Shown here: piece by piece, positions 1 through 12,000 of the stretch
How the letters are laid out: every line of letters starts with the position of its first letter
How positions within the stretch are numbered: the stretch's first letter is position 1
NCBI RefSeq assembly: GCF_006782915.1
Contig: NZ_VCNP01000058.1
Span: 62,001-126,000, forward strand
Length of the DNA: 64,000 nt
Direction of reading: 5' to 3'
Source of the DNA: Streptomyces calvus
Lineage (GTDB): Bacteria; Actinomycetota; Actinomycetes; Streptomycetales; Streptomycetaceae
Notes under the pieces: model-generated
The model's input: the letters and a program-made list of their open reading frames with translations, nothing else
Told to the model about the DNA's origin: nothing
Database searches by the model: none
Made by a program: the position numbers and the translations under genes

Positions 1-3000
1 ACTACGCGGCGGCGAACGTCTTCCTGGACGCGCTCGCGCAGCAGCGGGCCGCCTCCGGCCTGCCCGCCCTCTCCCTCGCCTGGGGAGCCTGGGCGCCGAG
101 CGCCGGCATGACCGGCAGCCTCTCCGACGCCGACATGCAGCGCATCGCCGCCTCCGGCGCCGCCCCGATCCCCGTCGAGCGCGGCCTGGCCCTCTTCGAC
201 ACCGCCACCGGTTCCGCCGAAGCCCTCGTCGTGCCCATCGGCGCCACCGGCGGCGACCTGCGCATCCCCGGCGCGGTACCGCCGCTGCTGCGCAACCTGG
301 TACGCGGCACCCGGCGTTCGGCCGCGACCGCCGTCGGCGGCGCGAGCACCGCCGCCGACCTGACGCGCCGCCTCCTGGCCCTTCCCGAGGACGAGCGCGT
401 GCGCGACGTCGTCGAACTGGTGCGGGTCGAGGCCGCCGCCGTACTCGGCCACTCCTCACCCAAGGCCATCGACCCCGGCCGGGAGTTCCGCGAGCTCGGC
501 TTCGACTCGCTCACCGCCGTCGAGCTGCGCAACCGCCTCACCACCGCCACCGGCCTGCGCCTGTCCGCCACCCTCGTCTTCGACTACCCGACCCCGCACG
601 GCCTCGCCGAGCACCTCGTCGCCGAACTCCTCGACGAGCGCGGCGACCTGGGCACCCCGCTCGTGGCCGCCGACGTCGCCGACGACCCGGTGGTCGTCGT
701 CGGCATGGCCTGCCGCATGCCCGGCGGCATCACCACGCCCGACGACCTGTGGCGGATGCTCGCCGACGGCGAGGACCGCATCACCGCGTTCCCGACCGAC
801 CGCGGCTGGGACCTGGACGCCCTGTTCGGCGGCGGCCACGACAACCGGGGCGTCAGTGCGACCCGCCGCGGCGGCTTCCTGCACGACGTGGCCGGCTTCG
901 ACGCCGCGTTCTTCGGCATCTCCCCGCGCGAGGCCCTCGCCATGGACCCGCAGCAGCGGCTCCTGCTGGAGACGTCCTGGGAGGCGTTCGAACGCGCCGG
1001 CATCGACCCGGCGGGCCTGCGCGGCAGCGCCACCGGCGTCTTCGTCGGCACCACCGGCCAGGACTACGCGAACCTGGTGATGACCTCCCGGGAGGACGTC
1101 GAGGGCCACGCCAGCACCGGCCTCGCCACCAGCGTCATCTCCGGCCGGGTCGCCTACGCGCTCGGCCTGGAGGGCCCGGCGCTCACCGTCGACACCGCCT
1201 GCTCCTCCTCCCTGGTCGCCCTGCACCTGGCCGCCCAGTCCCTGCGCAGCGGCGAGAGCTCCCTGGCCCTCGCGGGCGGCGTCACGGTCCTGTCGACCCC
1301 GATGAACTTCTCCGGTTTCACCCGGCAGGGCGGCCTGGCGGCCGACGGCCTGTGCAAGGCGTTCGCCGACTCCGCCGACGGCACCGGCTGGTCCGAGGGC
1401 GTCGGCCTGCTCGTCCTGGAACGCCTCTCCGACGCCCGCCGCAACGGGCACGACGTGCTCGCGGTGGTCCGCGGCTCCGCCATCAACCAGGACGGCGCCT
1501 CCAACGGCCTCACCGCGCCCAACGGCCCCTCCCAGCAGCGCGTCATCCGGCAGGCCCTGGCGAGCGCCGGACTCGCGGCCGCGGACGTGGACGCGGTGGA
1601 GGCGCACGGCACGGGCACCACCCTCGGCGACCCGATCGAAGCACAGGCCCTGCTGGCCACCTACGGCCAGGACCGGCCCGCCGACCGGCCGCTGCTGCTC
1701 GGCTCCATCAAGTCGAACATCGGCCACACCCAGGCCGCCGCAGGCGTCGCCGGCGTCATCAAGATGATCCTCGCCATGCGCCACGGCGCCCTGCCGAAGA
1801 CCCTGCACGTCGACCGGCCCTCCACCCACGTCGACTGGGAGGCCGGCGCGGTACGGCTGCTCACCGAGACGACCGCATGGCCCGACACGCACCGGCCGTG
1901 GCGCGCGGGCGTGTCGTCCTTCGGACTCAGCGGCACCAACGCGCACGTCATCCTCGAACAGCCGGACACGACCCCGGAGCAGCCGGAGCCGTCCACCACG
2001 CCGTCCGTCACACCGGCCGTCGTGCCGTGGCCGGTGTCCGCCCGTTCCGAGGACGCCCTGCCGGGCCAGGTGCAGCGGGTCACCTCGCTCGACGCCGAGT
2101 CCGCGCTGGACGTGGGCTTCTCGCTGGCGTCGGGACGGTCGGTGTTCGAGCACCGGGCCGTGCTGCTCGCGGACGCGGAGGGCGAACAGCCCGTCGAGGT
2201 GGCGCGTGGGCGTGCGGCGGAGCGTTCGACGGCGGTGCTGTTCTCGGGTCAGGGGTCGCAGCGGGCCGGGATGGGGCGTGAGCTGTACGACCGCTTCCCG
2301 GTGTTCGCGGAGGCGTTGGATGCCGTACTGGACCGGCTCGATGCCCAGTTGGAGCGTCCGCTGCGTGAGGTGCTGTTCGCGGAGGCGGGCACGGCGGAGG
2401 CTGAGCTGCTGGACTCGACGGGGTTCACGCAGCCGGCGCTGTTCGCGGTCGAGGTGGCGCTGTACCGGCTGGTGGAGTCGTGGGGTGTGCGGCCGGAGTT
2501 CGTGGCCGGGCATTCCGTGGGTGAGATCACGGCCGCGCATGTGGCGGGTGTGTTGTCGCTGGAGGACGCCTGCACGCTGGTGGCTGCTCGTGCGCGGCTG
2601 ATGCAGAGGCTTCCGGCGGGCGGCGCGATGGTGGCCGTACAGGCTGCTGAGGAGGAGGTCGTTCCGCGGCTGACGGACGGTGCGGCCCTGGCGGCCGTGA
2701 ACGGTCCGGACGCGGTGGTGATCGCCGGCGTGGAGTCCGAAGTGCTGGCGCTCGCGGATGTGTTCGCGGGGGAGGGGCGCAAGACGCAGCGGCTGGTGGT
2801 GAGTCATGCCTTCCACTCGCCGTTGATGGAACCGATGCTGGCCGCCTTCCGTGAGGTCGCCGAGAAGCTGACGTACGCCGAGCCGTCGATTCCCGTGGTG
2901 TCGAACGTGACCGGTGAGATCGCCGAGCCCGGCCTGTTGAGCTCCGCCGAGTATTGGGTGCGGCATGTGCGTGGCACCGTGCGGTTCGCCGACGGGGGGC

Positions 3001-6000
3001 GTGTGCTGGCCGGTGCCGGTGTGAACGCGTTCCTGGAGCTGGGCCCGGACGGTGTGCTGACCGGGATGGCCGCGCGGGTGCTGGACGGTGCCGGGGACGT
3101 CGTGTCCGTGGCGGTGCTGCGCAAGGACCGTGCCGAGGAGACCGCGCTGCTGACCGCGCTGGCCCGGCTGCACGTCACCGGCGTCGACGTCGACTGGGCG
3201 CCGTGCTTCGAGGGGACGGGTGCGCGGCGGGTGGCGCTGCCGACGTACGCCTTCCACCACGAGCGGTACTGGCCCCGCCCGGCGGCCCACACCGGTGATG
3301 TCACGGGCGCCGGGCTGCGGCCCGCCGAGCACCCGCTGCTGGGCGCCGCCACCGCGCTCGCCGCCTCCGAGGGCGTCCTGTTCACCGGACGCCTGTCGCT
3401 CGCCACGCACCCCTGGCTCGCGGACCACACCGTGGGCGGCGGCATGGTCCTCTTCCCGGCCACCGGTTTCCTCGAACTGGCCGTGCGCGCCGGGGACGAG
3501 GTCGGCTGCGAGTGCGTCGAGGAGTTCACCCTCGCCACCCCGCTGCTCCTGCCCGAGGACACCGCCGTGGTCGTCCAGGTGTGGGTCGGCGCGCCCGACG
3601 AGTCGGGCGCCCGCAAGGTCAGCCTGTACTCGCGACCCGCCGACGCGGCGGAGGAGACCTGGACGGAGCACGCGGCCGGCGTCCTCGGCACCACCGCCCG
3701 GACCCTCGGCTTCGACGCGAGCGTCTGGCCGCCGCGCGGCGCCGTCGCCGCCGACCTGGAAGGCTTCTACGAACGCACCGAGTACGGCCCCGTCTTCCGC
3801 ACCATCCGCGCCGTGTGGAAGCGCGGCGACGAGGCGTTCGTCGAGGCGGCGCTCCCGACGGAGGCGGACGACGCCGGCTACTACGGCATGCACCCGGCGC
3901 TGCTGGACGCGGCCGTGCAGTCCGTCGGCTTCGCCGGTCTGGACGACGAGCACAAGCTGCTGCCGTTCCTGTGGGGAGGGGTGTCCCTGCACGCGGCCGG
4001 CGCCTCCATGGTCCGCTTCCGGGTCGCCCGCACCGGCGAGGACTCCGTCTCCATCGCCGCCGTGGACGTCGAGGGCGCGCCCGTCCTCTCGGCCGAGTCG
4101 CTGGTGCTGCGCGTCCCCGCGGGCGGGCAGGCACCCGCCGCCCGCCGCACCGAACTGGACTCGCTGCTCCGCCTGGAGTGGACCGCCGCTCCCGAGACCG
4201 CCGCCGATCCGTCGGTCCGCCACGCCACGCTGCCCGCGCTCGGCACCGACGCCGCCGCCCTGGACGGCCTCACCGGCACCGAAACCCTGGTGTGCGTCCC
4301 CGTGTCCGGCGACGGCCACGGCGACGACGTACCGCGGGCCACGCACACGCTCGTCGCGCACGCCCTCGACCTGGTGCAGGAGTGGCTGCGCCGGGACCGC
4401 TTCGAGGCGGCCCGGCTGGTGTTCGTCACCCGGGGCGCGGTCCGCGCCGGACACGGCGACCGGGTCGCGGACCTTCCGGCCGCGGCCGTGTGGGGTCTGC
4501 TGCGCGCCGCGCACTCCGAGAACCCCACCCGGTTCGCCCTGGTCGACCTCGATGCGGACACCCGCGTCGAGAGCGTGCTGCCGCTGCTGCCGGAGCTGCT
4601 GGCAGGCGGCGACGCCCAGTTCGTCGTACGGGACGGTGACGTCCTGGTGGGACGTCTGGACCGGGTGGTCACCGGGGCCGGACTGTTGCCTCCGGCTCAG
4701 AGCCCCTGGCGGCTGGACAGCACGGCCAAGGGCGACCTGGACGCCCTCACGCTCGTTCCGTGCCCGGAGGTGCTGGACGGCCCGGAGGGCCGTCAGGTGC
4801 GCCTCGAGGTGCGTGCGGCCGGGCTGAACTTCCGCGACGTGCTCAACGCGCTCGGCATGTATCCCGGTGAGGCGGGACTGCTGGGAGCCGAGGCGGTCGG
4901 CGTGGTCACCGCCACCGGCCCCGAGGCCACCGATTTCGCGCCGGGCGACCGGGTGATGGGCATGGTGCCCGGCGGCCTGGGCACCGACGTGCTGATCGAC
5001 GAGCGGTTCCTGGTGCGGGTGCCCGACGGCTGGACCGACGAGCAGGCCGCGTCCATGCCGCTGGTGTTCCTCACCGCCTCCTACGGCCTGACCGAGCTGG
5101 CGGGTCTGCGGGCGGGGGAGTCGGTGCTGGTGCACGCCGGTGCGGGCGGTGTCGGCATGGCGGCGGTGCAGTGGGCCCGGCACCTGGGTGCGGAGGTGTT
5201 CGCGACCGCCAGCGAGGGCAAGTGGGACACGCTGCGCGGGCTGGGTCTGGACGACGATCACATCGCGTCGTCGCGTGATCTGGGCTTCGAGGAGAAGTTC
5301 CGGGCCGTGACCGGCGGCCGGGGCGTGGACGTCGTACTGAACGCGCTCGCGGGTGAGTTCGTGGACGCGTCGTTGCGGCTGACGGCCGACGGTGGCCGGT
5401 TCCTGGAAATGGGCAAGACGGACATCCGCGACCCGCGGGCGATCGACCGGGTGACGTACCGTGCCTTCGATCTGGGTGAGGCGGGTCCCGAGCGTACGCG
5501 GGAGATGCTGCGGGAGCTGGTGGGCCTGTTCGCCGAGGGCGCGTTGAGTGCGCTTCCGGTGCGGGTGTGGGACGTGCGGCGGGCGCGTGAGGCGTTCCGG
5601 TTCATGAGCCGGGCCCAGCACGTCGGGAAGATCGTGCTGCGGATGCCGCCGCGCTGGAACCCGGACGGCACCGTCCTCGTCACCGGCGGCACCGGCGCGC
5701 TCGGCGGACACCTCGCCCGGCATCTCGCGGCGTCCGGGACGCGGCACCTGCTGCTGACCAGCCGGCGCGGACCGGACGCACCAGGTGCCGCCGAACTCGC
5801 GGCAGAGCTGCGGGAGTTGGGTGCCGAGGTCACCGTTGCGGCCTGCGACACCGCCGACCGCGACGCCACCGCCGCGCTCCTCGCCGGCATCGACCCGGCC
5901 CGCCCGCTCACCGCGGTCGTGCACACGGCGGGCGTGCTGGACGACGGTGTGGTGACGTCGTTGTCGGCGGAGCGGGTCTCGGACGTGCTGCGGCCGAAGG

Positions 6001-9000
6001 TCGACGCCGCCTGGCACCTGCACGAGCTGACCCGGGACCTCGACCTCGCCGCCTTCGTCATGTACTCGTCGGTGTCCGGTGTGATGGGCAGCGCGGGCCA
6101 AGGCAACTATGCGGCGGCCAACGTCTTCCTGGACGCGCTCGCCCAGCAGCGGGCCGCCTCCGGACTGCCCGCCCTCTCCCTCGCCTGGGGCGCCTGGGCG
6201 CAGGACGGCGGCATGACCGGCACCCTCTCCGACGTCAGTGCCCGGAGGATCGCCGCCTCGGGCGCGCCGCCCCTCACCGTCGAACAGGGCCTCGCGCTCT
6301 GGGACGCCGCCACGCTCTCCGACGAGCCGTACCTCGTGCCCCTCGGCGCCTCCGGCAACACCCGGATGCCCGGTGAGGTGCCGCCGCTGCTGCGCAACCT
6401 GGTACGCGGCACCCGGCGTGCCGCCGCCACCGCCGTCGGCGGTGCCCGGGTCGCCGAGAACCTCACCCGCCGGCTCCTGGAGACACGGGAGGAGGAACGC
6501 GTCCGCGTCCTGCTCAACCTGATCCGCGGCGAGGCCGCCACCGTGCTCGGCCACTCCTCGCCCAAGGCCGTCGAGGCCGACCGTGACTTCCACGACCTCG
6601 GCTTCGACTCGCTCACCGCCGTCGAACTGCGCAACCGCCTCACCGCCGTCACCGGCCTGCGCCTGTCCGCCACCCTCGTCTTCGACTACCCGACGCCCAC
6701 CGTGCTCGCCGAGCACCTGGTGACCGCCCTCCTCGACGAGAAGCGCGTCGCCGGCACGCCCGCGGCGACCGGAACCGTCCTGCCCGCGACGGCCGACGAC
6801 CCGGTGGTCATCGTCGGCATGGCCTGCCGGATGCCCGGCGGCGTCAGCTCGCCCGAGGAACTGTGGCGGCTCGTCGTCGAGGGCCGCGAGGGCATCTCCG
6901 CCTTCCCGACCGACCGCGGCTGGGACCTGGACACCCTCATGCGCGGCGGCCACGGCGGCCACGGCCGCAGCGCCACCTCCGAAGGCGGCTTCCTCTACGA
7001 CGTCGCCGACTTCGACGCCGGCTTCTTCGGCATCTCCCCGCGCGAGGCCCTCGCCATGGACCCGCAGCAGCGACTGCTGCTGGAAACGTCCTGGGAGGCG
7101 TTCGAACGCGCCGGCATCGACCCGGCGACCGTGCGCGGCAGCCGGACCGGTGTCTTCGTCGGCACCAGCGGCCAGGACTACACCACCCTCGTCATGAACT
7201 CCAGCGAGGACGCCGAGGGTCACGCCCCGACCGGCCTCGCCACCAGCGTCATCTCCGGCCGACTGTCCTACACGTTCGGCCTGGAGGGCCCCGCGGTCAC
7301 CATCGACACCGCCTGCTCCTCCTCCCTGGTCGCCCTGCACTGGGCGGCCCACGCGCTGCGCTCCGGCGAGTGCAGCCTCGCCCTGGCGGGCGGCGTCACC
7401 GTGATGTCCACCGCCATGGGGTACGCAGGGTTCACCCGGCAGGGCGGCCTCGCCCCCGACGGACGCTGCAAGGCCTTCGCGGACGCCGCCGACGGCACCG
7501 GCTGGTCCGAAGGCGTCGGCATGCTCGTCGTGGAGCGGCTGTCCGACGCCCGCCGCAACGGTCACCCCGTGCTGGCCGTGGTGCGCGGTTCCGCCGTCAA
7601 CCAGGACGGTGCATCCAACGGCCTGACCGCGCCCAACGGGCCCTCGCAGCAGCGCGTCATCCGGCAGGCCCTGGCGAGCGCCGGACTCGCGGCCGCGGAC
7701 GTGGACGCGGTGGAGGCGCACGGCACGGGCACCACCCTCGGCGACCCGATCGAGGCGCAGGCCCTGCTGGCCACTTATGGCCAGGACCGGCCCGCCGACC
7801 GGCCGCTGCTGCTCGGCTCCATCAAGTCGAACATCGGCCACGCCCAGGCCGCCGCAGGCGTCGCCGGCGTCATCAAGACCGTCATGGCGCTCCGCCACGG
7901 CATCCTGCCGAAGTCCCTGCACATCGACGCGCCGTCGACCCACGTGGACTGGACCGAGGGCGAGGTGCGTCTGCTCACCGAGACCGTCGACTGGCCGGAC
8001 ACCGGCCGTCCGCGCCGCGCCGGTGTGTCGTCGTTCGGCATCAGCGGCACCAACGCGCACACCATCATCGAGCAGGCCCCGGAGTCCGAGCCCGTCGCAC
8101 AGGCCGTGGAACCCGGGCGCGTTCCCGAGGTCGTGCCGTGGCCGGTGTCGGCCAAGTCCGAGGAGGCCCTGGAAGGCCAACTGGACCGGATCACCACGCT
8201 CGACGCCGAGTCCGCGCTGGACGTGGGCTTCTCGCTGGCGTCGGGACGGTCGGTGTTCGAGCACCGTGCGGTGCTGCTCACCGGCGCCGACGGTGCGCCC
8301 ACCGAGGTCGCCCGCGGCCGGGCCACGGAGCGTTTCCTGGCGGTGCTGTTCTCGGGTCAGGGGTCGCAGCGGGCCGGGATGGGGCGTGAGCTGTACGACC
8401 GCTTCCCGGTGTTCGCGGAGGCGTTGGATGCCGTACTGGACCGGCTCGATGCCCAGTTGGAGCGTCCGCTGCGTGAGGTGCTGTTCGCGGAGCCGGGTTC
8501 GGCGGAGGCGGAACTCCTCGACACGACGGGGTTCACGCAGCCGGCGCTGTTCGCGGTCGAGGTGGCGCTGTACCGGCTCGTCGAATCCTGGGGGGTGCGG
8601 CCGGAGTTCGTGGCCGGGCATTCCGTGGGTGAGATCACGGCCGCGCACGTGGCGGGGGTGCTGTCGCTGGAGGACGCCTGCACGCTGGTGGCTGCTCGTG
8701 CGCGGCTGATGCAGGGGCTTCCGGCGGGCGGCGCGATGGTGGCCGTACAGGCTGCTGAGGAGGAGGTCGTTCCGCGGCTGACGGACGGTGTGGCCCTCGC
8801 GGCCGTCAATGGTCCGGACGCCGTGGTGATCGCCGGTAGCGAGTCCGAAGTCCTGGCGCTCGCTGATGTGTTCGCGGGCGAGGGGCGCAAGACGCAGCGG
8901 CTGGTGGTGAGTCATGCCTTCCACTCGTCGTTGATGGAACCGATGCTGGCCGCCTTCCGTGAGGTCGCCGAGAAGCTGACGTACGCCGAGCCGTCGATTC

Positions 9001-12000
9001 CCGTGGTGTCGAACGTGACCGGTGAGATCGCGGAGCCCGGCCTGTTGTGCTCCGCCGAGTACTGGGTGCGGCATGTGCGTGGCACCGTGCGGTTCGCCGA
9101 CGGCGTGCGCGCCCTGGCCGGTGCCGGCGCGAACGCCTACCTCGAACTGGGCCCGGACGGTGTCCTGACCGCCCTCACCCGCCGGTGTCTCGATGCCGGG
9201 GCCGACCCGGTCGCCGTGCCCGCCCTGCGCAAGGACCGCCCCGAGGAGACCGCGCTGCTCACCGCGCTGGCCGAACTGCACGTGGCGGGCGTACGCGTGG
9301 ACTGGAAGCCGTGCTTCGACGGCACCGGCGCCCGGCGCACCGAACTGCCCACCTACGCCTTCCAGCGCGCCCGTTACTGGCCCGACGCCCAGCGGACCAC
9401 GGCGGGCGGCACCGGAGCGGACCCCTTGGACGCGGCGTTCTGGACGGCGGTCGAGGGCGAGGACCTGACCACGCTCGCCGCCGATCTCGCCGTCGACACC
9501 GACGCGCTCGGTGCGGTCCTGCCCGCCCTGTCCACCTGGCGGCGCAGGCAGCGCGACCAGGCGATGGTCGACTCCATCAGGCACCACGAGGTGTGGAAGC
9601 CGCTGTCGCTGCCGTCCACCGCGCCCGCCGCCACCGGCACCTGGCTGGCCGTCGTCCCCGAAGGGCTCGCGGACGACGCGTGGGTGGCCGCCGTCCTGGC
9701 GGCCGTGGGCACCGACGTCGTGCCGCTGACCGTCGGCACCGACGACCGTGACGCGCTCGCCGGAAGGCTGCGCGGCCTGCTCTCCGAGCACACCGCGCTC
9801 ACCGGAGTGCTGTCCCTGCTCGCCCTCACGGACACCGCCGAGACCCCCGCCGTCCCGACGGCGGTGCTGCTCCAGGCCCTGCTGGACGCCGAGATCAACG
9901 CGCCCCTGTGGTGCGTGACGCGCGGCGCCGTCGCCGTCGCCGGCACGGAGCGGATCACCGCCCCCGGCCAGGCGGCGGTGTGGGGCCTCGGACGGGTCGC
10001 GGCACTGGAACTGCCCGTGCGGTGGGGCGGGTCGATCGACCTGCCCGCCGTCCTGGACGACCGTGCCGCCCGGCGGTTCGCCGCCGTCCTCGCCGGACAC
10101 GACGGCGAGGACCAGATGGCCGTACGCGACTCCGCCGTCTTCGGCCGCCGGCTCGTGCCCGCGCCGGAGGCCGCACCCGACGCCGGCTGGGAGCCCAGCG
10201 GCACCGTCCTGGTCACCGGCGGCACCGGAGGCCGCGGCGCCCACGTGGCGCGCTGGCTCGCCGCCGCCGGAGCCGCCCGCCTGGTGCTGGTCAGCCGGCG
10301 CGGCCCGGACGCGCCGGGCGCCGCCGAACTCGCCGCCGAGCTGCGGGAACTGGGCGCAGAGGTGACGGTCACCGCCTGCGACGCCGCCGACCGCGACGCC
10401 CTCGCCGCCGTCCTCGCCGACATCCCCGAGGACACCCCGCTGACCGGAGTGGTGCACGCCGCCGGCATCGTCGACGACGGAGTGCTCGACGACCTCACGC
10501 CGGAGCGGTTCGCCGCGCTGCACCGTGCCCGCACCGTCCCCGCCGTCCACCTGGACGAACTGACCCGGGACCTGGACCTGACGGCGTTCGTGCTCTGCTC
10601 CTCGGTGGCCGGCACGATCGGCACCGCCGGGCGCGCCAACCTCGCCGCCGCCACCGCCGTCCTGGACGCGCTCGCCCGGCGCCGCCGGAGCGAGGGCCTG
10701 CCCGCCACCTCCATCGCCTGGGGCGCCTGGACCGACGAGGAAGCGGGCGCGGACGCCACGGTCACCGACACGACGGACGCCGGCACCACCGGCACCGGTG
10801 CCGCCGGGCGCCCGGCCCGCACCGCCGGACACCCGGCCGTGCACCCGGACCTCGCGCTCGCCGCCCTGCGGCAGGCCGTGACCCGGCCGGAGCCGACACC
10901 CGTCGTGTTCGACCCGCGGCAGCCGCAGGTCCTGGACGGCCTCATCGGCATCCGCGGCAGTGCCCTGCTGCGGGACCTGCCGGACGCCCGGCAGGCCCTG
11001 GCCGACGCGGCCACCGCGCGGGAGCGGACCGAGACGGCCGCCTCCGGGCTCGCCGCGCGGCTGCGGCAGCTGCCCGCCGCCGAACGCACCGCCGTCATGG
11101 GCGACCTGGTCCGCACCCACGCCGCCGCCGTCCTCGGCCACCCGGGACCCGAGGCCGTCGCCCCCGACCGCACCTTCCGCGACCTGGGCTTCGACTCGCT
11201 GACCGCGATCGAACTGCCCAACCGGCTCGCGCTCGCCACCGGCCTGCGCATGCCCGCCACCACCGTCTACGACTTCCCGACCGCGCAGGCCCTGGCCGAG
11301 CACCTGGTCGCCGAGATCCTCGGCGAGCAGGACACCGAGTCCGGTGCCGACCGGGTGAGTGCCGCCGGACTGTCCGACGACCCGATCGTCATCGTCGGCA
11401 TGGCCTGCCGCCTGCCCGGCGGCGTCCGCTCGCCCGAGGACCTGTGGCGGATGCTCAGCGAGGGCCGCGACGGCATCGAGGCCTTCCCCGAGGACCGGGG
11501 CTGGGACCTCGCCACCCTGGAGACCGGCGGCGCCGACGGCCGCGGCCGCAGCGCCACCCTGCGCGGCGGATTCGTCGCGGGCGCCGCCGAGTTCGACGCC
11601 GGCTTCTTCGGGATCTCCCCGCGCGAGGCCCTCGCCATGGACCCGCAGCAGCGCCTGCTCCTCGAAACCACCTGGGAGGCGTTCGAACGCGCCGGCATCG
11701 ACGCCGACGCACTGCGCGGCAGCCGCACCGGTGTCTTCGTCGGCACCAACGGCCAGGACTACTCCACCCTCGTCATGAACTCCCGCGAGGACCTGGAGGG
11801 CCACGCCGGCACCGGCCTCGCCGCCAGCGTCGTCTCCGGCCGGCTCGCCTACACCTTCGGCCTCGAAGGGCCCGCGGTCACCGTCGACACCGCCTGCTCC
11901 TCCTCCCTGGTCGCCCTGCACTGGGCGCTCCAGGCGCTGCGGGCCGGCGAGTGCGACCTCGCCGTCGCGGGCGGCGTCACCCTCATGAGCACCCCGTCCG

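Larger units (their letters stand above)
681..6740 (+). other. Module A1: KS-AT(malonyl)-DH-ER-KR-ACP, fully reducing
   Basis: KS 681-1961 (Cys 1200-1202, His of EAHGTGT 1605). AT 2232-3130 with GHSVGE (Ser 2514) and HAFH (2805-2816), the malonyl signature. DH 3324-4119 has His 3426 and Asp 3906 (DAAVQ), but the HxxxGxxxxP loop carries one extra residue (HTVGGGMVLFP). ER about 4716-5652 has the NADPH loop HAGAGGVGMAA at 5133. KR 5670-6330 has Ser 6069, Tyr 6108 and an LDD motif (B type). ACP 6459-6740, Ser 6609. Expected result is a fully reduced two-carbon extension, provided the altered DH loop still works. Confidence 0.93.

Noticed and set aside
108..110. ATG at 108 as the start of gene A
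   Set aside because: The same frame encodes the KR active-site Tyr upstream at position 3, so the Met is internal and the gene is cut by the window edge.
9400..10200. Possible hidden DH or methyltransferase in A2 between AT and KR
   Set aside because: No HxxxGxxxxP loop or SAM-binding motif is present; the segment resembles the KR structural subdomain of KR-only modules.
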